64,000 nucleotides of DNA. Origin: Cytophagales bacterium (lineage in GTDB: Bacteria > Bacteroidota > Bacteroidia > Cytophagales > Flammeovirgaceae). Each line of letters begins with the position of its first letter. Position 1 is the stretch's first letter. The position numbers and the translations under genes were made by a program. The notes beneath the pieces were generated by a model. The model did no database searches. It worked only from the letters and a program-made list of their open reading frames with translations, and had not been told where the DNA came from. Of this stretch, positions 15,794 to 26,179 are shown piece after piece. Location: the NCBI GenBank assembly GCA_025056215.1, contig JANWWC010000001.1, forward strand, positions 124,001-188,000, in the 5' to 3' direction.

Positions 15794-18700
15794 ATGAAAA
15801 TGAAAATTTCTACTCAATTGATGCTTGTTCTACTGATGTTAGGGCAAGCAAGTTATGCCCAGCTAAATACGTGGATAAGAGTAAATGAAGGTTTTGCAAA
15901 GTGCGCTTCCATACATAATGGCAACGATGCTAATTTAGGAGGCGAAGCAGAGCAAACTGTAGACGATTTTACAGTGGAACAACTTCTTTCTAGAAGAGGG
16001 GAGGTATACGCTTATGTTACTTACGGAAATGCTGGTTCTAATCCTACAGCGTGTAATGGAGGGCTCTTTAAACACGATACAGTGCGCAATCTATGGCTAA
16101 AGGTAGCTGATTTGGCTCAAGCTCCCTCTTACGTTTTTACAAACGGCACTGATATATTTATTACGCAAGGAAATAACATCCTTCGCTATACTACTAATTA
16201 TACGAGTTTCCCGAATGGATGGCAAACTGTGGTATCAAATCTTAAGGGTAATGAAATTCCTGGAATGAGTTGTATAGATAATATAAATTTTGGAGAATAT
16301 ACTCACTTAAGATTTCCACAAGCAGTAGGAGATACAATTTATGCGTGGGCTTTTAATCCTTGTGGAAACTCTAACAGAATTGTGAAGTTCTATGTAGGAG
16401 GCTCGTCTTTTAATAAAGCAACTGATATAAGTGTTACAGTTGTAGGTACATTTCCAGATGAAGGCCTTCCTCAAACTTGCAATACGTCGAGCACAGGGGG
16501 TATCTCGTCGTATATAGTAACCGCACCAATTGGTGGTTTGTTTCAGTATTTCTTTCAAAGAGCTTTTCATGGACGAGATTATAGTATTCCTTTTTATGTG
16601 TGGGTATATGAGCCCCGCAACATTTCTTGGACAGACCCTGTAACAAAAGCTACTATAAATGGTCCAGGATGGAGAAATATTTCGCAAGGACCAGATTGGA
16701 AAAATGCTACTGGCAACTCAAATCCTGTAAATGTAAATCACCCTGATTTTGTGGATTTTTCAGCTGATATTTGCGACCCAGGAGATTGGACATCTGCGAG
16801 AAGTGTAAATGGAAGTGGAAGCATCATTCCACAAGGCCCTTCAGGTAAAATTATCATCTCCGACGATAGGACGCGCTTGTTCGCTTCCTCTGAAAATGGT
16901 GTTTACGAATGGATCGGAAGTGGGTGGGTATATCGTGCCGCTAGACGTGAAAATTCCGAACTTTACTTTACGAAAAATGGATTTTTCCAAATAGTCCGTT
17001 TAGGGCTTAACAGGGTAGATGGACCTAATACCCAAGAAATTGGACAGCCCGAATATTATGGAACTTGTCTTCAGAATAAGCCTGTTACTCATTTAACATC
17101 TCCAGACGAAGGCAGAACGCTGTATGCGGTCAGAAGAATTTTCCTTAATGATCCTACTTGCACTGGTTCTACAGAGGACGAAGGTATTTACAGATTAGTA
17201 GTAGATATCGACGGCCCTGCTACTGTAAGAAATATTGGCGTAGAATCTGCTACTTTCTTGGGAGATAGTACTAACCCGTCGGGTCATAATGAAGTAGTGA
17301 ACACAGGTGTAGCAGGTAACATGAACCACTTTGTAGCGGGTAACTTTGCAGGTGTTACTTCGCCTTATCCCTATGCTACTTATAATTTGCCAGCGACAGC
17401 ACAATTTCCAGCTGCTGTTTCTAGTACAAGAGCGAAAATACTGCAGTTCAATGCTCGAGGTGATTCAATTATTAGAGTTATTAACGTAGGAACTGCTGTA
17501 AACGATACTATTCATGACTTCGAGGTGATGAATAACTCACCTTTTAGGATGGTAGTGTCAGGAACTTTTGGTTTTCGCGTGCTAGATTCACTTGGAAATT
17601 TATTGTGGGGACGCAATCGCAATCAATGTCCTGGCTCTATTTATGAAGCAGGTTCTGCAGAACGTCCAGCAGGTTCTATTCTTTGCGACATTTCTAATGA
17701 CCAAAGCATTGTAATTTTGAGAGGTAAAACGTGGAGACGTTGGAATGCGAATGGAACCGATAGTTCTGGAACTCATACTTTTACCGATAATTACGTAGAA
17801 GACGTAACAATAAAGAACGATACCGCTTTCTTTGCAGGATTCAACAACTCTAACTTAGGAGGTGTTCCGAATAGTTGTGGAGAAACTGCCAGCCTACCAG
17901 TTCAATTTGCTTTTATCAAGCGATTTAAGGCTAACTTAGGAAATGCTTCTCCTACCCAAGTCGTTCCAAATACCTTTGGTATTGATGGTAATTTGTTAGG
18001 TCTCGACCAAGCCGATACGCGTGGATACCGAATCAATGTAGGGCAAGACGGCAAGCTCTATTTCATGGGAGAAGCTGCAGGAGGAAATAGTATTTTCCGC
18101 TGGAACGGACGAACTTCTGTTGAGTTAGGAGCTGACGGAACTCAAGGAACGGGCGATGATTGCAACACGTCTCTTATGTCGTCTGTAAGGAAGCTTGTTG
18201 AATCAGATCAGTTCTCCCAGCCTTTTAACACAAGCGCTGCTCACTTGGCGTATTTTGCTACTATAAATCCCAATACTGGTTTAGTAGAAAAAGGACAGTA
18301 TATTATTCCTCGCAACCAGTCAAACGGTGTTGGAAACTCTTATCGTGTAAAAGACGGCTATATTCATGCCGATAAAGACGGTTATGTGTATATTGCAGGT
18401 GCGTCTGCTTGCTGTGTAAATGGAACAGGTAGAGATATTCAAAAAGTGAACGGACAGCCTATCGCTCCTTATACAGGAGAAGACATGGCATTATTGATCG
18501 TTTCGCCTACTTATCGCACTAAGACGTTTTGGGGAGTTTTTGCAAAAGGAACTGCAGGTCGTGGACGTGGAGTAGGGATCGGAATTAGGGATACCACTCT
18601 TTCCTTTGTGGGCCGAGTGACTGCAGGAAATATGCATACTCGTAAACCAATTATAGCCAACCCTATTAACCCTGCTGATAATTCTATTTTCGACTCTTAT

Positions 18701-21700
18701 TTGGCAGTTTGGTATAGAGATATCTGGAAAACTTCTAAGCGCGATAGTATCATAGAAACCGTTCTTCCAGGAGATTCTGTCGTTCCTCCAGACGAGTTGA
18801 AGTTCAATGCAAGGTTTTCTATTAGCAACAAAACGCCGTGTGTTGCGACAGGTACAGTTAATTTCACCGATAAAACCTTTATTCCGAGTGGATGGACTGT
18901 TACTTCTCGTCTCTGGGAATTTGGAAGTGGAGCGTCACCAGCCACTTCTACCGCAGCCAATCCTACAGGAATTGTTTACAACACTACAGGTCTGAAAACT
19001 CCTAGACTTACAATTACTATCCAAAAAGGTTCTGAAACGAGGACATCGTCTTCACAACAGTTCTATAAAGATAGTATCAATGTAGTAGGTTCTGGCTATT
19101 CTCTTGGACCTATTACAGGAGAAACTCAAGTATGTCCCAATTACGAATGCGTTTACAGCATAAATCCTCCTGAACCAGGTGTGTTTTCTATCACATCCTA
19201 CACATGGACTGTTCCAGCGGGAGCAACCATCCTTTCAGGACAAGGCTCTAAATCTATTCGCGTGAAGTGGGGTAGTACGGGAGGTATGGTAAGTGTTAGT
19301 GCATCATTTGGTTGTGCCACCCCCGCTACGTCTAACTTATCAGTTACAGTTAGCACGACGCCACCGGCTACTCAAGCTTTCATGCTCGTAAATAGTCTTG
19401 TTCTTACTGCGGCTGAAACTAAAATTAGAAATATCCTGCAAGGAATGGGATACAATGTAACTATTAAAGAAGATAACAATTACACAATCAACGATGCTAC
19501 TTGCAAAGCACTCGTAGTGATTAGTAATACTAATGATACTTCTTTAGTAGATACAGCCTTCCGCAGCTTGCCTTCCAAAATGGTAGTAATGGATTCTCGC
19601 TTGTTTGGCAAGCTTAATATGACTTCTTCTCAAGGAACTACTACAGGACAAACTCAACTCAACATCTCGACATCTAACGGAGTACCCGCTACTTATACAG
19701 GATTGAATGGAGGAGTTCCTACAGGAAATCAAGTTGCTGTCACTTCAGCATCTGCATTTGGATGGGGAGTTCCTGCTGCAAGTGCTACTCACATAGCGTC
19801 TATTCTATCTAGTTCTAACCGAGTCATATTTGCTTACGACGCAGGTGCTACTATGGTGGGCGGCGCTATCGCACCCGAACTGCGAATTGGATTGGGCTTC
19901 TCCGCTGCAGCAGTGAACAACGCAAATGCCTTAGGAGACTCTCTCATCTTTAGAGCTCTCTGCTTCCCGAATAATACGTGTACACAACCTACCATCACCA
20001 CTACAAAAATAGACTCAGTAGCGTGTTATGGAGACTCTTTGACCATACGCATCCAGGTGTCTGGCACTATCAATCCGGGCAACGTTTATACAGTAGAGCT
20101 ATCTAATAGTGCTGGCTCATTTGCAAATCCAACAATATTAGGAACATTTACCTCTACATCGCTCGATACTTTTGTGAAAGTGCTTATTCCATCATCTCTA
20201 ACGCCTTGTACTTCGGGCAATTGTTATAGTATAAGAACAAAATCTTCTGCTCCTAATGCTGTAGGAACATCCACTCCAAGAGTTTATGTGGTAGCACCAG
20301 AGCCGTTTAAGATTATTGTGGTAGGTAATGCATCAGGTACTAGTAATAAAGTAAATGGAACACCTGCTGCAGTAAGTGGTTATGGTAGCGATCAAGCTTT
20401 GTTAGACTCTTTGAGAGCTTGGTATGGAAACTCAGATACGGTGGTTTACATCGATGGAGATGCATCAGCAGGTGTAACACAAGCTGATTTCAAATGCAAA
20501 GGTCTCGTAATCATAACAAGCAATGCTACTGGAAAAACTACGTGGGGAAGAGCTCTCGACGGATTAAATACCCCGATTATCTTTATGGGAGGAGAAATCG
20601 GAGAAGGTGCAGGATTCGGAGGCGCATCTAATTATACTTATGAACTAGGAGTAGGACAAGCAGGAAGAACAGACGTAAGTTCCCAAAGTACTATTCGCAT
20701 ATATGACAACACACATCCTTTGACGATAGGGGTAAATACGGGGGATATTCCTGCCTCTTTAAGTGACAATTTGGAAGCAGGTATAACTTTCTTTAGATTT
20801 TTGCCTTTCCAAGGTGCTAATATTAAATACCTCGCAGGAGGTAGAAAACCCACAACTACCTTTAATCCGACATTTTTCTATTACGATAAAGGTGATACTT
20901 TGTATGCAAACATCGATATTATTGATTTAGAAAATGCTTCATTCTCTCAGCCTAACGTCAAGGCTTTTGGAACGTGGACAACAGAAGGTTCCACAGATAA
21001 TAGGTTCGGTAGTAATGCCTATCGTACTAATAATCCTCCAACAGCAGGAGACTCCGTTCGATTTGCTTATATTCCAAGAGTGCCTGGAGTGTATGAAATA
21101 TTCGTTGGAAGCCATAGAAGTTCTAACGATTGCAATGATGCAAAAGTAAGGGTCAGAAATTCCTTAGGAAATACGGTCTTTTCTTATAATCAAGAAAGCA
21201 CCACAACCGCTTCTTATAATATCGTTAAAGTGGGCGATTTCAATTTGCCTACCGATACTACTTATGTTACAATCTTTCAAAGTGGAACTTGCGGTAGTGG
21301 AAAGGTATTAAAAGCCGATATGTTATGGGTTCAACGAAAAACGACAGCTCCTGCTAGAAGAGTAGGTTTCCCATGGACGCAAAGGCATTCTGTTGGTTCT
21401 TATCAAGGGCTGTTTAATAACTTGCATCCCAACATGCATCGATTGATGAAAAATTCTGTTTGCTGGGCTACAAATGGATTGAAAAACCGCAATACCTGTC
21501 AGTCGATTGCAGTAATTACAACAGGGGAATTGATTGTAAATGCAAACGATACACTTTGTGGTGCAGAAGGTACGAGAATAACCTTTACTTCCACACTCGA
21601 CAGCTTTAATGTAGGAAATGTATTTACTGTTCAGCTCTCTGATGCTTCTGGCAGTTTTGCTTCTCCCACTACCATAGGAACGCTTGCATCGCGCGTGCCA

Positions 21701-24550
21701 GATACTATTAAATTAGAAATTCCTGAAAGTTTGGTATCGGGTGGAAATTATAAAGTGAGAGTAGTGAGCTCTAATCCGCCGGTGATCGGCAGTGTAAGCT
21801 CTTTCAACCAAGCGTACGTAAGGATAGATAATTCCGACCCTAATCCTTTAGTAGGTTTATATAGTGATCCTTATTCAGCGCCTAGCGGTGTTAACAATAC
21901 TTTTCCTTCAGGAACAGTAGGACGCATCGGCAGTAACATGATGCACTTAACAACTTCAGACGTCGTTTTTACTCAGGGTGCAAGGTTCACTCCATCTCTT
22001 CCAGTAGCAGGGATTTATGCCGTTCAAGCATATATTCCCGATACAGTAAATACTTCTAGTTCTCCTACAATTAATAATACAGATAGGGCCACTTTTAGAG
22101 TCACGTATGGCGGTCTTAGGAGAGATATCCATGTGGATGTGACAAACGCTGCCAATCGAGGTAAATGGGTCACTATAGGTGCATTTCCCTTTACAACATC
22201 ACCATCTGATAATCATGTGATTATCGGAAGAGGAAGATCAACAGGTTCCTCTGATGTATTTGCTACTTCAAATCGTTTATCGGGTAGTGGAGTAGTACCA
22301 CTTACAGCTGCATTCTTCTTAAACGGAACATTAGATTCGAGTGGCACTCAGAGCGGAAATGGACAGGTGATAGATGCTATTCGATTTATTCCTATTGCTA
22401 ATGTGACGGGTCCACTATTGGTTGATTCGGTCATGGACAATCCTACTACAGATCCTGGTGTGGGCACTCATAGCTTCACAGTAACAAATGGTCGAGTCAT
22501 TATCCAAAACCCTACGACAGATAGAGTAACTACTTATGGAATGGATCCAAGAGTAAATGGAAATGCATTGATATTTTCTAGTATGGGAAATGTTCCTCCT
22601 GTTGATCAACCGAATTATATCGCTACTTACCGATTTGGTGTTCCTACACCAGGTAGTTATTGGCTTTATCGATTTAATAGAGCTACATCCGATTTTTGTA
22701 GCGGAGGAGGACAATTCTCTGTACAAGATAGCGTTTCTACTCATGTGTTCTCTGGAATTAATTGGGAATCAGGAGGTACATGGAGAAGAGCAATGAATCC
22801 GTCGACTCCTGATGGAAGCTGGCGAATTAAAGATACATTAACCATCACTATTACAGGTTTATGCTCTGAGAGTAGTATAAACACTCATATACCTATAGAC
22901 GGGTGGCGTTTGGTAAGTGTTCCTCCTGTTCTTACAATAAGAGTAGACTCTCAAGCTATTCGAATTGTAGGCGGAGTGAACACGTGGTTAGGTCACGACA
23001 CTGTCTGGAACAAACGGTCTAACTGGACATGCCGCGTTCCTGATAGAAATACCGATATACTGATACCTGCTTCGCCAGTGGGTGGTAACTTCCCCAGCAT
23101 TACATTGCCTGCTGAAGCAAGAAGCGTTCGCAACAGGGGTACTTTGCGCTTGCGTCCAGGTGCTGATTTGGCTGTAACAGACTCTTTCAACAACCAGGGA
23201 ACAGTTATTTCAAACACTGGTTCGATGCTCAGGATGGCATACAACCTCAACACCCATGCGTCATCAAAAGTCAGACAGCCACTCATTAGCACTACTCCAT
23301 TGACTTTGAATGGATTAGGAATTAATAGCGACTCCGGCGTAAGTCTCCAAACAAACCTGACACTAAACAGTTCTTTGTCGTTCACGAAGGGCAAGCTCTA
23401 CCTTAACGACAAAAAACTCACTCTCGACTCCACTCTTTCTATAAGCGGAGATAACGCCAGCAACTACGTAGTAACTCCGAACCAGGTGAGTGAAACGGGA
23501 GCGGGTTTTGTGCGCCGACGTGTTCGAATGGGAGGTACAGACGCAATATTCCCAATAGGAAATGATACTACCTATGCTCCTGTAACTTTGCGCAATACAG
23601 GTACTCGTAGTGTAGATTTCGAAGTGCGCACCTTCCAAGGGGTCTATTCAAATGGGTTGAGCGGTACTCTATTACCTGCTAGTCAGATAATCAACCGCAC
23701 ATGGCAAATCGACCCTTACTATTTGAACACGGCTGATTCTGGATTGCCTTCTATTGAAATTGTTTTGAGCTTCACTAATAAGGATACTACGCCAAACTTC
23801 GTATTTGCAAACGCTTATATATCTAATAATCGCCACATTCCAGGTGATAATACATGGAAGCAAATGCTCGACTTCGCAGGCTATACGTTCAATACTGCTC
23901 CTTCTGGAACAGGTACTGAAGCAGATCCTTATCGTTTAGCTGTTGGAAATGTTCGCCGCTTCTCTGTATTCGGGGTAGGCAGTGGTTCATCTCCGCTTCC
24001 TGTTGTTCTCACTCATTTCCGCGGCGTGAAAGAAGGCAACGATGCTATTTTGACGTGGGGCACTTCAACCGAATACGAGTTAGCAGGATTTGGCATTGAG
24101 CGCTCTTACAATCAAGCTGATTTCGAAGAAATCGGATTTGTAGAAGCTAAAAATGCTGGTCGGGCTACCTCTTATCGATATATCGATCCATCAATTCAGT
24201 ACGATTCTTATTATCGTCTGAAGATATATACTAATGGCGGAAAAGTGCAATATAGTCATGTTGTCTTTGTTCCGTCAGGAAAGCAGGCTAAGCCTTCCTT
24301 CGTGATATATCCTAATCCGACAAAAGGAAGCGTAACCCTTCAGTATACAGGAAAATTCGACGAGTCAGGAAATGTACTCTATATGGAATTGATGGATGTT
24401 ACAGGCAAACGAATCGGCTCTGCATCGGGTACAGTAGCATCTGTAAACGACGCTCTCAATAAGATGCTTCCTGCTGTATCGAAAGGTATGTATATCGTGG
24501 CACTGCGTTGGGGTGATGATACGCAACAAATCAAGATTGTAAAGGATTAA
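15794..24550 (+). CDS. Giant T9SS-exported surface protein with PKD, ThuA-like and golvesin-like modules
   Basis: 2,918 residues from ATG 15794 (a TTG lies one codon upstream). The signal peptide ends near ASYAQ. Residues up to about 1000 look like a beta-propeller-type sheet region with no clear name. Then come PKD-like domains (about 1005-1190, with SRLWEFGSGASP and TYTWTVPAG-like strands), two alpha/beta modules resembling ThuA/glutamine-amidotransferase folds (about 1195-1390 and 1500-1710), each followed by an Ig-like module with GNVYTVELS or GNVFTVQLS, and up to three golvesin-C-like beta-sandwiches (about 1715-1850, 2014-2205, 2210-2380). A beta-helix-like T9SS tail region (VWNKRSNW onward) ends in a type A sorting domain (VIYPNPTKGSVTLQY to IKIVKD). 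It is likely a surface adhesin or matrix protein; no catalytic site is certain. Confidence 0.85.
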   Translation: MKMKISTQLMLVLLMLGQASYAQLNTWIRVNEGFAKCASIHNGNDANLGGEAEQTVDDFTVEQLLSRRGEVYAYVTYGNAGSNPTACNGGLFKHDTVRNLWLKVADLAQAPSYVFTNGTDIFITQGNNILRYTTNYTSFPNGWQTVVSNLKGNEIPGMSCIDNINFGEYTHLRFPQAVGDTIYAWAFNPCGNSNRIVKFYVGGSSFNKATDISVTVVGTFPDEGLPQTCNTSSTGGISSYIVTAPIGGLFQYFFQRAFHGRDYSIPFYVWVYEPRNISWTDPVTKATINGPGWRNISQGPDWKNATGNSNPVNVNHPDFVDFSADICDPGDWTSARSVNGSGSIIPQGPSGKIIISDDRTRLFASSENGVYEWIGSGWVYRAARRENSELYFTKNGFFQIVRLGLNRVDGPNTQEIGQPEYYGTCLQNKPVTHLTSPDEGRTLYAVRRIFLNDPTCTGSTEDEGIYRLVVDIDGPATVRNIGVESATFLGDSTNPSGHNEVVNTGVAGNMNHFVAGNFAGVTSPYPYATYNLPATAQFPAAVSSTRAKILQFNARGDSIIRVINVGTAVNDTIHDFEVMNNSPFRMVVSGTFGFRVLDSLGNLLWGRNRNQCPGSIYEAGSAERPAGSILCDISNDQSIVILRGKTWRRWNANGTDSSGTHTFTDNYVEDVTIKNDTAFFAGFNNSNLGGVPNSCGETASLPVQFAFIKRFKANLGNASPTQVVPNTFGIDGNLLGLDQADTRGYRINVGQDGKLYFMGEAAGGNSIFRWNGRTSVELGADGTQGTGDDCNTSLMSSVRKLVESDQFSQPFNTSAAHLAYFATINPNTGLVEKGQYIIPRNQSNGVGNSYRVKDGYIHADKDGYVYIAGASACCVNGTGRDIQKVNGQPIAPYTGEDMALLIVSPTYRTKTFWGVFAKGTAGRGRGVGIGIRDTTLSFVGRVTAGNMHTRKPIIANPINPADNSIFDSYLAVWYRDIWKTSKRDSIIETVLPGDSVVPPDELKFNARFSISNKTPCVATGTVNFTDKTFIPSGWTVTSRLWEFGSGASPATSTAANPTGIVYNTTGLKTPRLTITIQKGSETRTSSSQQFYKDSINVVGSGYSLGPITGETQVCPNYECVYSINPPEPGVFSITSYTWTVPAGATILSGQGSKSIRVKWGSTGGMVSVSASFGCATPATSNLSVTVSTTPPATQAFMLVNSLVLTAAETKIRNILQGMGYNVTIKEDNNYTINDATCKALVVISNTNDTSLVDTAFRSLPSKMVVMDSRLFGKLNMTSSQGTTTGQTQLNISTSNGVPATYTGLNGGVPTGNQVAVTSASAFGWGVPAASATHIASILSSSNRVIFAYDAGATMVGGAIAPELRIGLGFSAAAVNNANALGDSLIFRALCFPNNTCTQPTITTTKIDSVACYGDSLTIRIQVSGTINPGNVYTVELSNSAGSFANPTILGTFTSTSLDTFVKVLIPSSLTPCTSGNCYSIRTKSSAPNAVGTSTPRVYVVAPEPFKIIVVGNASGTSNKVNGTPAAVSGYGSDQALLDSLRAWYGNSDTVVYIDGDASAGVTQADFKCKGLVIITSNATGKTTWGRALDGLNTPIIFMGGEIGEGAGFGGASNYTYELGVGQAGRTDVSSQSTIRIYDNTHPLTIGVNTGDIPASLSDNLEAGITFFRFLPFQGANIKYLAGGRKPTTTFNPTFFYYDKGDTLYANIDIIDLENASFSQPNVKAFGTWTTEGSTDNRFGSNAYRTNNPPTAGDSVRFAYIPRVPGVYEIFVGSHRSSNDCNDAKVRVRNSLGNTVFSYNQESTTTASYNIVKVGDFNLPTDTTYVTIFQSGTCGSGKVLKADMLWVQRKTTAPARRVGFPWTQRHSVGSYQGLFNNLHPNMHRLMKNSVCWATNGLKNRNTCQSIAVITTGELIVNANDTLCGAEGTRITFTSTLDSFNVGNVFTVQLSDASGSFASPTTIGTLASRVPDTIKLEIPESLVSGGNYKVRVVSSNPPVIGSVSSFNQAYVRIDNSDPNPLVGLYSDPYSAPSGVNNTFPSGTVGRIGSNMMHLTTSDVVFTQGARFTPSLPVAGIYAVQAYIPDTVNTSSSPTINNTDRATFRVTYGGLRRDIHVDVTNAANRGKWVTIGAFPFTTSPSDNHVIIGRGRSTGSSDVFATSNRLSGSGVVPLTAAFFLNGTLDSSGTQSGNGQVIDAIRFIPIANVTGPLLVDSVMDNPTTDPGVGTHSFTVTNGRVIIQNPTTDRVTTYGMDPRVNGNALIFSSMGNVPPVDQPNYIATYRFGVPTPGSYWLYRFNRATSDFCSGGGQFSVQDSVSTHVFSGINWESGGTWRRAMNPSTPDGSWRIKDTLTITITGLCSESSINTHIPIDGWRLVSVPPVLTIRVDSQAIRIVGGVNTWLGHDTVWNKRSNWTCRVPDRNTDILIPASPVGGNFPSITLPAEARSVRNRGTLRLRPGADLAVTDSFNNQGTVISNTGSMLRMAYNLNTHASSKVRQPLISTTPLTLNGLGINSDSGVSLQTNLTLNSSLSFTKGKLYLNDKKLTLDSTLSISGDNASNYVVTPNQVSETGAGFVRRRVRMGGTDAIFPIGNDTTYAPVTLRNTGTRSVDFEVRTFQGVYSNGLSGTLLPASQIINRTWQIDPYYLNTADSGLPSIEIVLSFTNKDTTPNFVFANAYISNNRHIPGDNTWKQMLDFAGYTFNTAPSGTGTEADPYRLAVGNVRRFSVFGVGSGSSPLPVVLTHFRGVKEGNDAILTWGTSTEYELAGFGIERSYNQADFEEIGFVEAKNAGRATSYRYIDPSIQYDSYYRLKIYTNGGKVQYSHVVFVPSGKQAKPSFVIYPNPTKGSVTLQYTGKFDESGNVLYMELMDVTGKRIGSASGTVASVNDALNKMLPAVSKGMYIVALRWGDDTQQIKIVKD

Positions 24551-24569
24551 ACCAAGTTACTATAAAAAG

Positions 24570-24595
24570 TCCGCTGCGCTTGCGGCGGATTTTTT
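24570..24595 (+). terminator. Rho-independent terminator of the 2,918-residue gene
   Basis: An 8-base-pair stem (TCCGCTGC with GCGGCGGA, one G-T pair) with a GCTT tetraloop is followed by six T residues, 19 bases past the stop codon. Confidence 0.88.
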
Positions 24596-24620
24596 GCTTT
24601 TAAATGAAACAAAAAAATGT

Positions 24621-24628
24621 TATTTTTG
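24621..24628 (+). promoter_or_regulatory. -7 promoter element before the thioredoxin gene
   Basis: TATTTTTG matches TAnnTTTG exactly and lies 24 bases before the ATG at 24653, just after a terminator. The nearest TTTG -33 candidate is 24 bases upstream, longer than ideal. Confidence 0.4.
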
Positions 24629-24652
24629 CGTTAACTTATAAAAACAACGAAC

Positions 24653-25210
24653 ATGAAAAAAATAGTGTGGATTGCGCTCTTATGCTTTGGGTTAGTAGGA
24701 GCAGCGCGCACAGTTACAGAACACCGTTCGCCAAGTACGGCTAAAATTCATTGGATTACGTTAGAAGAGGCATATCAAAAAATACAAGTAGAGCCTAAGA
24801 AAGTATTTATAGATGTTTATACAGATTGGTGTGGGTGGTGTCATCGCATGGAAGCAACTACTTTTAGCATGCCTATCATTGCCAACTATATGAATCAGAA
24901 GTATTATTGCGTAAAACTAAATGCAGAACAAAAAACAGATATTCGTCTAGGAAATGATGTGTATCGCTATGTGCCACAAGGCAGTAGGGGATATCATGAG
25001 GCAGCAGCAGCGCTTTTGCAAGGAAGATTAAGTTTTCCTACAGTTGTTTTTTTAGACGAGAAATTTAGAATCATTCAGCCCCTACCGGGCTACCAAGACG
25101 CAGCAAGCTTCCATCGCGTCGCTCTATTTTTTGGAGAAGATTATTACAAAAAGATAACATGGGAACAATATCTTGCTAAGTATGACTCAATTGTTGCAGC
25201 AAGACAATAA
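24653..25210 (+). CDS. Exported thioredoxin-fold protein (CGWC)
   Basis: 185 residues with a signal peptide (IALLCFGLVGAAR). The thioredoxin-like domain has VFIDVYTDWCGWCHRM, where the CGWC pair at about residues 61-64 is the redox site, and SFPTVVFLDE carries the cis-Pro. This resembles the periplasmic thioredoxin-like (DUF255-related) proteins common in Bacteroidetes, thought to reduce or isomerise disulfides in exported proteins. It follows a strong terminator and has its own promoter-like element, and is 21 bases ahead of the EamA transporter, so the two may be co-transcribed. Confidence 0.82.
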   Translation: MKKIVWIALLCFGLVGAARTVTEHRSPSTAKIHWITLEEAYQKIQVEPKKVFIDVYTDWCGWCHRMEATTFSMPIIANYMNQKYYCVKLNAEQKTDIRLGNDVYRYVPQGSRGYHEAAAALLQGRLSFPTVVFLDEKFRIIQPLPGYQDAASFHRVALFFGEDYYKKITWEQYLAKYDSIVAARQ

Positions 25211-25231
25211 TTATACTCTAAATAAACAACA

Positions 25232-26179
25232 ATGAAAATACATCCAGATTATTTTAAGCTCCACGGTTTAGTAATGCTTAGTAGCTTAATTCCGACAGTC
25301 ATTTTGTTCATTCCTATTCCATCTTTCGAAATAGTTTTACTGCGCTCCTTAATGGCCGTAATTATTTTATTCTTTTTTGTTTTCTATAAAAAGTTGCCTA
25401 TAAACTTAGATAAAAAGTCCATTTTTATGATGCTATTGGCAGGATTTCTTACAGCCATGTTTTGGACTTTATACTTTTTATCTTCTAAGCTGGCAAATGC
25501 TTCTGTTGCTTTAGTAGGCTTTGCTACAAGTCCGCTTTGGGTTACTTTTATTGCACCTCTTATTTTTAAGAAAAAAGTGGACTTTTATCAATTTATGACA
25601 GGCTTGAATGCTGTCTTCGGAATTTACATGATTTTTAGCACGAACTTTGACTATGAATGGGGTTTGGCATTAGCCATTATTGCTGCAGCCTTTAGTGGAC
25701 TGGTGACTGTTCTTAACTCTCAGTTTGCGCGCTTATTCAATCCTATGGTAGTAAACTTTTATCAAATGATAGGAGCCTTTTTAGGAACTCTCTTGTTTTT
25801 ACCCTTTTATGCTTTTTTCTTTTCTAAAAACTCGTCTCTTAATTTTGATGCTGGTTTTAAAGGTTTCCTTCTGATATTTTTATTAGCGCTTATTTTTTCT
25901 GTATTAGCTAATTACATTATTATTAGTATCATGAAAACAATTTCTCCTTTTACAATCTCGCTGGCTACAAACCTAAGTCCTGTCTACGGAATTATTTTCG
26001 ACTTGCTTATCAATGGTCGAGATGTCTTGATGACTATTTATTTTTATTCAGGTGCAGTGATTATTATTTCTTCTGTTACAGCCATGCCATTGGTAAGCTA
26101 TTTCTTTAAGGATAGCTTGCCCGAAGAACCAACTAAACCCAAGGTAGCTTATGTTACTAAACAAGTAACTACTAAATGA
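25232..26179 (+). CDS. EamA/DMT-family transporter
   Basis: 315 residues with ten predicted membrane helices arranged as two five-helix EamA halves (about residues 10-140 and 145-290). ANASVALVGFATSPLWV in the first half and SPFTISLATNLSPVYGI in the second are the paired conserved helices of the drug/metabolite transporter superfamily. The substrate cannot be predicted; many members export amino acids or metabolites. The C-terminus is a short basic tail. The 3' end overlaps the convergent membrane protein gene by 31 bases. Confidence 0.85.
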   Translation: MKIHPDYFKLHGLVMLSSLIPTVILFIPIPSFEIVLLRSLMAVIILFFFVFYKKLPINLDKKSIFMMLLAGFLTAMFWTLYFLSSKLANASVALVGFATSPLWVTFIAPLIFKKKVDFYQFMTGLNAVFGIYMIFSTNFDYEWGLALAIIAAAFSGLVTVLNSQFARLFNPMVVNFYQMIGAFLGTLLFLPFYAFFFSKNSSLNFDAGFKGFLLIFLLALIFSVLANYIIISIMKTISPFTISLATNLSPVYGIIFDLLINGRDVLMTIYFYSGAVIIISSVTAMPLVSYFFKDSLPEEPTKPKVAYVTKQVTTK

